Both the position numbers and the translations under genes were made by a program. From JBMNQS01 sp050944255 (GTDB taxonomy: Bacteria > Bacillota > Clostridia > Christensenellales > Maliibacteriaceae), in assembly GCA_050944255.1 (NCBI GenBank), contig JBMNQS010000085.1, positions 1 to 7,409 on the forward strand: DNA of 7,409 nt, in the 5' to 3' direction. This document shows, in pieces, positions 1 to 4,407 of the stretch. Within the stretch, counting starts at the first letter, position 1. The number at the start of each line of letters is the position of its first letter. The notes beneath the pieces are model-generated. The model saw nothing but the letters and a program-made list of their open reading frames with translations. It searched no databases and was not told the origin of the DNA.

Positions 1-59
1 AAATATCCTTCAAAGAATACATTGACCCGTTTACGGGTAGCAAGAATATGAAGGTATAA
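1..59 (+). CDS. C-terminal tail of an IS200/IS605-family transposase (TnpA), partial
   Basis: Only the last 18 codons lie in the window, reading from base 3 to the TAA at 57-59 (ISFKEYIDPFTGSKNMKV). The KEY-x-DPF-x-G pattern resembles the end of Y1-type IS200/IS605 TnpA transposases of Firmicutes, which commonly finish in a form such as KEYEDPFKG. These are single-strand DNA transposases that use a catalytic tyrosine and bind hairpins at the element ends. The catalytic HUH motif and tyrosine would lie upstream of the window and cannot be checked. The identification rests on this short motif and on the run of hairpins that follows. Without the hairpins it would only be the tail of an unknown protein. 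Confidence 0.6.
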   Translation, partial: ISFKEYIDPFTGSKNMKV

Positions 60-61
60 AA

Positions 62-86
62 ACAGGCCGCTTTAGCGGCGGCCTGT
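62..86 (+). repeat. hairpin just after the transposase stop
   Basis: ACAGGCCGC (62-70) pairs with GCGGCCTGT (78-86), a 9-bp stem. An alternative pairing, GCCGC (66-70) with GCGGC (75-79) around a TTTA loop, uses the same bases, so two folds compete. No T-run follows, which argues against a plain terminator. A structural role at the element end or in transposase mRNA control is an inference. Confidence 0.55.
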
Positions 87-117
87 AATAGTAATGCGGT
101 TGGCGGACTTTTTCGAT

Positions 118-158
118 GCCCCTTAAGGGGCTGCGCCTGTATTATGCCCTTCTAGGGC
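118..158 (+). repeat. two small palindromes inside the insertion-sequence tail
   Basis: GCCCCTTAAGGGGC (118-131) is a perfect 14-base palindrome. GCCCT (146-150) pairs with AGGGC (154-158) around a three-base TCT loop. Both lie between the transposase stop and the last hairpin. Their function is not visible from the sequence. Confidence 0.5.
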
Positions 159-166
159 TTGTGCAT

Positions 167-190
167 ACCACGCGTTTAACGCGTGGTTTT
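167..190 (+). terminator. terminal hairpin of the insertion sequence, terminator-like
   Basis: ACCACGCG (167-174) pairs with CGCGTGGT (180-187) around TTTAA and is followed by TTTTGATTTT. It looks both like an intrinsic terminator for the transposase and like the right-end hairpin bound by TnpA in IS200/IS605 elements. It would also shield the downstream genes from transcription out of the element. Confidence 0.6.
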
Positions 191-323
191 GATTTTAGAA
201 TAACTTAAAGGATTTTAAATCGCAAGGAAAACAGGACTGCGCTGCCTTGCTTTGCCTGAAATTCATAAGGGTTATTTTTGCACTATCTAACTATGAACTA
301 ATTGTGAACAATATACGAATTAA

Positions 324-352
324 TTGACTTAAATAAATAATTCGGGTATTAT
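324..352 (+). promoter_or_regulatory. sigma-A-type promoter candidate
   Basis: TTGACT (324-329) and TATTAT (347-352) are separated by exactly 17 bases in an A+T-rich setting, each one base from consensus. The implied start is near 359, about 430 bases before the next gene. It would therefore give a long leader on the binding-protein mRNA, or drive an unannotated RNA. Confidence 0.5.
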
Positions 353-554
353 GTTGACAATAAACATTTTAGCCATTAGAAGCGTGATATTTGGGGAAAA
401 GTATCTTCGATCCGGAGGTTTTTTGCTTTTTTGTGTCATATAAGTAAAAAGATTTAATAAATTGATGCGGAATGAACTGGTTTGGATCAGGAAATGGCAT
501 TCCAGAAATACCAGAAGTCGGAGTTTTATTAGGAATGTGCAACTAAAGCTCATC

Positions 555-560
555 TATAAT
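555..560 (+). promoter_or_regulatory. isolated consensus -10 box, weak promoter candidate
   Basis: TATAAT is a perfect -10 hexamer. The region 16-18 bases upstream (AGGAATGT) is a poor -35 box and there is no TG extension. If used, perhaps with an activator, it would start near 567 and leave a leader of about 220 bases before the binding-protein gene. Confidence 0.3.
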
Positions 561-786
561 CTCTGAAAAGAAGTACCGTACCGGTCTTTCGCTTTGCGCC
601 CGACAGTCTCTGTGATGAACCGAATGTTATATGCGCCAGTTGTTCCTCTTCACGCAGAGCCTTCGTGCATTCAGAGAATCCCGGTCATTAATCAGTAAGG
701 TTCATCGTGTGCTCTGATGTTAGGCAAGACATTGGTCGTACATACAGGCATGCCAACATAATTCAAAATCTAAGGAGATTGAGAAA

Positions 787-1761
787 ATGAAAAGACACTG
801 GAGAAAAGCGTTGACTTTGGTACTAGTACTGGCACTACTGCTCACCGTAGTGCTGACCGGGTGCAAAAAAGAGGCCGCAAAGGATCCCAACGCGCTTGAG
901 TTCGGATTGATTATCCGCACACTGAGCGTTCCTTTTTTTATGAATTTATACGACGGCGTGCAGCAGGCATTTGAAGATTACAATGCCGAGAACGGCACCA
1001 AACATAATCTGACGATGCTGGACAGTAATACCGATTTGCAAAAGGAGATGAACAATGCTGAGGATATGGTCAGCTCCGGTATGGATTGCGTATTTTTCGT
1101 TTCGTCGGATCCCCAGGGTTCCATGCAGACGATTGAAATTCTGACCAATGCGAAAATTCCCCTGGTCATTATTGACTCCGGTGCCAATAATTCCGAGTTG
1201 GCTGATGCTTTTATCAAGACAGATAACGTAGCCGCCGGTAGGATCCAAATGGAGCACTTGGCCGAAGCCATGGGTGGAAAAGGTAATCTTATCGTTTTTG
1301 AAGACAGCACCAATGCCAACTCCCGTGACCGCGTCGACGGCCGCAACGAAGTGCTGGCCAAGTATCCCGATATCGAGATCATCGACACCCACGACGGCAA
1401 AAACTCCGTTGACGCCGCATTGGAGGTTTTCAATAACTTTATGCAGTCCCACGCCGGAGAAATTGACGCTGTGTGGACCTTTTCCGATACCGCTGCCCAG
1501 GGCGTCATCGCTGCCCTGGAGGGTACTGCAATGCAGAAGGACGTACTTGTCAGCGGCATTAACGGTGACCCAACGGCCAAGCAATTCATCAAAGAAGGGA
1601 AAATGCTGGGCAGTTCCGCGCAATTCCCCTTCGAATTGGGCTATGACGGCGTGAACCTGGGATTCCGTATCATGAAGGGTGAGAAGCTGGAACAGCAGCT
1701 CTTCCTTATGGAACCCAAATGGATCGATGCTTCCAACATTGATGAATATCTGGAGCAGTAA
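787..1761 (+). CDS. sugar-binding lipoprotein of an ABC transporter (type 1 periplasmic-binding fold)
   Basis: The 324-residue protein has a basic N-terminus, a hydrophobic stretch (about residues 8-24) and the lipobox LTGC, so Cys26 would be lipidated and the protein held on the outer face of the membrane. The mature part follows the ribose/galactose-binding pattern: the opening strand FGLIIRTLSVPFF (39-51) with paired Phe, VFFVSSDP (102-109), VIIDSG (127-132), SRDRVDGR (179-186), FSDTAAQG (232-239), and GINGDPTA (257-264) leading to GKMLGSSAQFP (271-281). The length is normal for the family. AGGAGA at 773-778 sits 8 bases before the ATG. No permease or ATPase gene adjoins it, and it is closed off by a terminator. 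It may serve a transporter encoded elsewhere or a sugar sensor. The exact ligand cannot be told. Confidence 0.88.
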   Translation: MKRHWRKALTLVLVLALLLTVVLTGCKKEAAKDPNALEFGLIIRTLSVPFFMNLYDGVQQAFEDYNAENGTKHNLTMLDSNTDLQKEMNNAEDMVSSGMDCVFFVSSDPQGSMQTIEILTNAKIPLVIIDSGANNSELADAFIKTDNVAAGRIQMEHLAEAMGGKGNLIVFEDSTNANSRDRVDGRNEVLAKYPDIEIIDTHDGKNSVDAALEVFNNFMQSHAGEIDAVWTFSDTAAQGVIAALEGTAMQKDVLVSGINGDPTAKQFIKEGKMLGSSAQFPFELGYDGVNLGFRIMKGEKLEQQLFLMEPKWIDASNIDEYLEQ

Positions 1762-1930
1762 CTAGTACGAACGCATACAAAATAAACGTACATAAGTTGT
1801 CCGATTAATGGTCTTGCCTGGCATCAGAACGCACGATGAACGGCCGATAAGCTGATGCAGGCGATAGAAAGCATAATAACGATACAAAACGGCCTGTCCG
1901 GCCAAAGGCACGCCGGAATCTGGCATAAAA

Positions 1931-1972
1931 CAAAACACCCGCAAACCATTGGTTCGCGGGTGTTTTGTTTTT
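1931..1972 (+). terminator. strong intrinsic terminator after the binding-protein gene
   Basis: CAAAACACCCGC (1931-1942) pairs perfectly with GCGGGTGTTTTG (1956-1967), and the inner AACC/GGTT adds four more pairs around an ATT loop. TTTTT follows at 1968-1972. The A-rich sequence before the stem means it could also work on the minus strand. It lies about 170 bases past the lipoprotein stop codon. Confidence 0.9.
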
Positions 1973-2246
1973 ATAGGCACGTACAAAGCAAGGAGGGTTG
2001 ACATATAGAGGAATGTTTAATCGGAGACGTCCTTGCTGTACAAAGGCCGTATGCAAATGACATCTATCATTTTACGGATTATTATTAAACTGAAACGCTC
2101 AATAAAATAATTCGGCAGATTATGCCTTGCATAGGGCAATTTATGCCAATTTTATTTATAAAGCAGTGCAATCAACCTACTGTTTGGCCAAGCAGGTAAA
2201 CAGATGAGGTGTCTGCTTTGGCTGACCGGATTCAGATGACGCGGCG

Positions 2247-2275
2247 TTGACAAAGCCGTAAACACCGTTTAGCAT
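2247..2275 (+). promoter_or_regulatory. sigma-A-type promoter of the membrane-protein gene
   Basis: A consensus TTGACA (2247-2252) is followed after 17 bases by TAGCAT (2270-2275), which matches the -10 consensus at four of six positions. The implied start near 2282 gives a leader of about 35 bases containing the AGGAGG ribosome site at 2306-2311. Confidence 0.6.
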
Positions 2276-2316
2276 GAGATTTAATAAAATGGAGTCATTT
2301 TGCGCAGGAGGTGGGG

Positions 2317-2853
2317 ATGATGCGTAAACTTTTTTTGGCGTCATATTATCTGTCGTTACCTTTATTTCTGATTTTTGAATGTTGCATTCAACTGCTCGGG
2401 CAGGAAACAGTTATGTTTGACTACAGCAATTGGTGGGTAGGGGTTGTCCCCATGTTGCTGAAAGCGGTATTTTGCGCTTACCTTACCGTGCTCACAATCC
2501 ATTATAGGCAGTACGCGAAACAAAAGGCGGTATACGTTTATTCTGTATTGGCTGCTTTAGTATGGGCAATGGGATTTTTGTCATTATATATGAACATACC
2601 TGTCGCTTCCTTTGTTTTCTGCAGGGTTTTGTCATATCAGTCTTATGATGTGATGATCATCGCATTGGCCTATTATCTTACCTTATCCATCTATTCGCTT
2701 TTACAAAGGCCGAAAGAAAAGATGTGCTTTGATGGTGGAACTGGCCTGACTGTACATGGTCAAGCGACGTGTACAATTACCGGAGGCGGTTCTTCATGGA
2801 GGTTTCATTTGCAGCGCGACGGTGCGGCAAAGAAAAAAAGACTTTTTCTTTAG
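2317..2853 (+). CDS. small four-helix membrane protein of unknown function
   Basis: I do not recognise this family. The 178-residue protein has four hydrophobic stretches that fit membrane helices, at about residues 5-27, 40-62, 70-91 and 111-129. Short loops separate them, one with several basic residues (HYRQYAKQK, 62-70). A soluble tail of about 48 residues follows. It is Gly/Thr-rich (139-159) and ends in a basic AKKKR cluster near the C-terminus, so the tail is probably cytoplasmic. The frame is open further upstream to a GTG at 2311, but that GTG overlaps the AGGAGG site (2306-2311). The start is therefore the ATG at 2317 or the adjacent ATG at 2320, which is better spaced. It has its own promoter and converges on the Crp/Fnr gene. 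It is poorer in G+C than the hcp locus, so it may be acquired or poorly conserved. Confidence 0.6.
   Translation: MMRKLFLASYYLSLPLFLIFECCIQLLGQETVMFDYSNWWVGVVPMLLKAVFCAYLTVLTIHYRQYAKQKAVYVYSVLAALVWAMGFLSLYMNIPVASFVFCRVLSYQSYDVMIIALAYYLTLSIYSLLQRPKEKMCFDGGTGLTVHGQATCTITGGGSSWRFHLQRDGAAKKKRLFL
2829..2851. terminator. A+T hairpin between convergent genes, weak terminator candidate
   Basis: AAAGAAAAA (2829-2837) pairs with TTTTTCTTT (2843-2851). The stem has almost no G+C and overlaps the end of the membrane-protein gene, including the first base of its stop codon. It lies about 25 bases past the stop of the minus-strand regulator. It may end transcription in both directions, but the stem is weak. 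Confidence 0.25.
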
Positions 2854-2875
2854 AAATGATATATAGCATGCCTTA

Positions 2876-3529
2876 TTAAGAAAGCAAAACAAATTCATTT
2901 TTGTCATAATCAATCAGCCCGTCTTTTTTCATCAGGCTCAGTTCGCGCGAGAGGGCGCTTCTGTCAATGTAGAGGTAATCCGCCAGCTCCTGGCGGTTAA
3001 ACGGAATATCAATATGATTCCCGCCCTTCTTGGCGGCCGTTGCCGAGAGGTAGGAGAGCAGCTTCTCCCTGATGGTGCGGCGGCTGACGTGCTCCATTTT
3101 TTCCGTGAGCATGATGTTCTTTTCCGCCAGGATGTGCACCATGTTTTTGACCAGATGGCTGTGGAAAACGCAGTTGGCCGAACATGTGGAGATAATCCTG
3201 CGGTAATCGATCAAAAGAATTTGCGAATCTTCCAGCGCCACGACGCTTACGGGCATCTTTTTTATTTCGGCGCAGGAGAAGGACTCGGCAAAAAGATCGC
3301 CGGGCCGCATGTGCCCCAGTATGGTCCGGCTGCCCCAGAAGTCTTCCTGCATGACGTTGACGCTTCCGGACAACACCATGCCGATATACGTCACCTCGTC
3401 GCCGGCCATAAAGATGAACCGCCCTTTTTTATAGGATTGTTCTTTGGCGGATAGGCACTCTAGCAGCGGGCGCAGCTCCTGCTCGGAAATATGCTGGAAA
3501 AGCGGACATCTTTTTAATACACCGTACAT
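2876..3529 (-). CDS. Crp/Fnr-family transcription regulator, probably HcpR-like controller of the hcp operon
   Basis: The 217-residue length is typical of the family. An N-terminal cyclic-nucleotide-type beta-roll spans about residues 8-110 (CPLFQHIS at 8-15, GSVNVMQ at 55-61, RPGDLFAES at 75-83). A long dimer helix follows (about 120-150), then a winged helix with FNRQELADYLYIDRS (177-191) and the recognition helix ALSRELSLMKK (192-202). Aligned by eye with E. coli CRP, the Arg that holds the cAMP phosphate is absent (KKMPVSVVA, 90-98), so cAMP is an unlikely ligand. It has five Cys (8, 25, 86, 116, 120) but not the N-terminal Cys cluster of Fnr. The gene is divergent from the Fe-S/hcp operon, as in HcpR-type regulators that respond to nitric oxide or redox stress. 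The start is fixed by an in-frame TGA just upstream. The only SD-like AAAGG lies 15 bases from the ATG, which is unusually far. Confidence 0.87.
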   Translation of the reverse strand: MYGVLKRCPLFQHISEQELRPLLECLSAKEQSYKKGRFIFMAGDEVTYIGMVLSGSVNVMQEDFWGSRTILGHMRPGDLFAESFSCAEIKKMPVSVVALEDSQILLIDYRRIISTCSANCVFHSHLVKNMVHILAEKNIMLTEKMEHVSRRTIREKLLSYLSATAAKKGGNHIDIPFNRQELADYLYIDRSALSRELSLMKKDGLIDYDKNEFVLLS

Positions 3530-3538
3530 ATTGAATCA

Positions 3539-3544
3539 AGTATA
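3539..3544 (-). promoter_or_regulatory. possible -10 box of the regulator gene
   Basis: On the minus strand TATACT (3544 down to 3539) resembles a -10 box. No clear -35 lies 17 bases upstream. The implied start near 3532 would leave only about three bases before the ATG, a nearly leaderless mRNA. The tandem repeat motif at 3544-3574 would overlap this promoter, so self-repression is possible. Confidence 0.25.
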
Positions 3545-3584
3545 CCTTTCGTTGAATAAATGCACCTTTCGTTGCGTGTGCAAC
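3544..3584. promoter_or_regulatory. tandem operator for a Crp/Fnr-family regulator
   Basis: ACCTTTCGTTG occurs twice, at 3544-3554 and 3564-3574, exactly 20 bases or about two helical turns apart. The second copy runs into a dyad, GTTGC (3571-3575), four bases, GCAAC (3580-3584). That is the five-four-five spacing of Crp/Fnr sites. The first copy forms only a degraded dyad (GTTGA-ATAA-ATGCA). Relative to the start implied by TATGAT at 3607-3612, the centres fall at -41.5 and -61.5, the classical class II and class I activator positions. Binding by the neighbouring regulator is inferred. Confidence 0.55.
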
Positions 3585-3606
3585 ATACTTCATGCGCCCA
3601 GTATAG

Positions 3607-3612
3607 TATGAT
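3607..3612 (+). promoter_or_regulatory. -10 box of the Fe-S protein/hcp operon
   Basis: TATGAT (3607-3612) has no good -35 box at 17 bases (CATACT, 3584-3589), as expected for an activator-dependent promoter. The start would be near 3619, giving a leader of about 45 bases. An overlapping TATAGT at 3602-3607 is an alternative and would shift the start by five bases. Confidence 0.5.
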
Positions 3613-3663
3613 GGCTTTACAAAGTCAAGCCGACATTGTATTTGCGAAGAAAGGATGAGTTTC

Positions 3664-4395
3664 ATGATAAGAACTATTATAAAAATTGATGAAGAAAAAT
3701 GCAACGGATGCGCCCTGTGCGTCAGCGCGTGCCATGAAGGCGCCATCGGTATGGTGGACGGCAAGGCAAAGCTGCTTCGGGACGATTACTGCGACGGGCT
3801 GGGCAACTGCCTTCCGGTCTGCCCTACGGGGGCCATCAGCTTTGAGGAGCGGGAGGCCGCGGCCTATGACGACGACGCCGTAAAGGCGAACATGGCCGCG
3901 AAAGAGTCCATGGCCGCCAGGCAGGAGGATGAGCTGCCCTGCGGCTGCCCCGGAATGCATGTGCGCAAATTTGAGCGCCAGGAACCAAAAGAAAAGCAAA
4001 TGCCTGCCGCCGCGCCTGTGCGGGCGCAGAGCCAATTGTCCCAGTGGCCGGTGCAGATCAAGCTGGTACCGGTCAACGCGCCCTACTTCGAGAATGCCCA
4101 TCTGCTGGTTGCGGCGGACTGCAGCGCTTATGCCTACGCGAATTTTCATGAGCGCTTCATAAAGAACCGCATCGCGCTGATCGGCTGCCCCAAGCTGGAT
4201 GATGAGGACTACGCGCAGAAGCTTGCGGCCATTCTCAAAAGCAACAACATAAAAAGCGTAACCGTGGTGCGCATGGAAGTACCCTGCTGCGGCGGCATCG
4301 AATATGCGGTTAAAACGGCATTGCGACATAGCGGCAAAATGATTCCCTGGCAGGTGGTGACCCTGTCCACAGACGGACGCATTATAGAAGAATAA
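3664..4395 (+). CDS. ferredoxin-like iron-sulfur protein, probable electron-transfer partner of Hcp
   Basis: The 243-residue protein begins with a ferredoxin-type domain. The first motif is CNGCALCVSAC (Cys13, 16, 19, 23), a full four-Cys [4Fe-4S] site. The second, CDGLGNCLPVCP (Cys43, 49, 53), has Leu46 where a fourth Cys would be expected. A linker (about 60-125) holds CGCPG (Cys93, 95) and an Ala/Glu/Lys-rich stretch. The C-terminal domain (about 128-243) has LVPVNAPYF, AADCSAYAYANFH (Cys153), IGCPKLDD (Cys175) and VPCCGG (Cys208, 209). No signal peptide or membrane segment is seen, so it is cytoplasmic. Two-domain proteins of this kind occur beside hcp in anaerobes. The likely job is feeding electrons to Hcp in place of the Hcr reductase of enterobacteria, which is an inference. 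The ATG at 3664 is preferred because AAAGGA (3650-3655) is 8 bases away. The in-frame ATG at 3655 overlaps that site. Confidence 0.82.
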   Translation: MIRTIIKIDEEKCNGCALCVSACHEGAIGMVDGKAKLLRDDYCDGLGNCLPVCPTGAISFEEREAAAYDDDAVKANMAAKESMAARQEDELPCGCPGMHVRKFERQEPKEKQMPAAAPVRAQSQLSQWPVQIKLVPVNAPYFENAHLLVAADCSAYAYANFHERFIKNRIALIGCPKLDDEDYAQKLAAILKSNNIKSVTVVRMEVPCCGGIEYAVKTALRHSGKMIPWQVVTLSTDGRIIEE

Positions 4396-4407
4396 GGAGG
4401 AAGATCA

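Larger units (their letters stand above)
1..196 (+). mobile_element. right end of an IS200/IS605-type insertion sequence (partial)
   Basis: The transposase tail is followed within 130 bases by four inverted repeats: 62-86, 118-131, 146-158 and 167-187. IS200/IS605 elements have no terminal inverted repeats; they have subterminal hairpins that TnpA recognises, and their compact tails often hold several. The last hairpin ends in a T-rich run. The exact right boundary cannot be read from one copy, so 196 is an estimate a few bases past the last hairpin. The left end is outside the window. Confidence 0.5.
197..786. other. gene-poor stretch between the insertion sequence and the binding-protein gene
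   Basis: I see no supported coding region here; open frames on both strands are short and have no convincing start site. The first half (about 200-480) is very A+T-rich and contains the best promoter-like sequence. The second half is more mixed and precedes the lipoprotein gene. It matches no riboswitch or T-box motif that I can recognise. It may be an old insertion scar or a long regulatory leader. Confidence 0.5.
1762..2316. other. gene-poor stretch between the lipoprotein and membrane-protein genes
   Basis: It contains a strong terminator (1931-1972) and a promoter (2247-2275) but no supported gene. Open frames on the minus strand cross the terminator stem and have no start-site support. 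The middle part (about 2080-2170) is A+T-rich and repeats a motif also found near 335 (AAATAATTCGG at 2105-2115). Confidence 0.5.

Noticed and set aside
560..706. Possible known riboswitch or T-box in the leader of the lipoprotein gene
   Set aside because: None of the conserved sequence signatures that I know is present, and the two complementary pairs are short. It is reported only as part of the leader observation.
946..1623. Minus-strand open frames (225 and 204 codons) opposite the lipoprotein gene
   Set aside because: The plus strand shows a clear lipobox and binding-protein motifs with a ribosome site; the antisense translations resemble no protein family.
1808..1855. 15-residue open frame after the lipoprotein gene
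   Set aside because: It has no ribosome site and no feature beyond chance.
2796..2879. 27-residue open frame (MEVSFAARRCGKEKKTF...) with GGAGG at 2782-2786
   Set aside because: The ribosome-like site is well placed, but the frame overlaps the end of the membrane-protein gene and the end of the convergent regulator, and nothing else supports translation.
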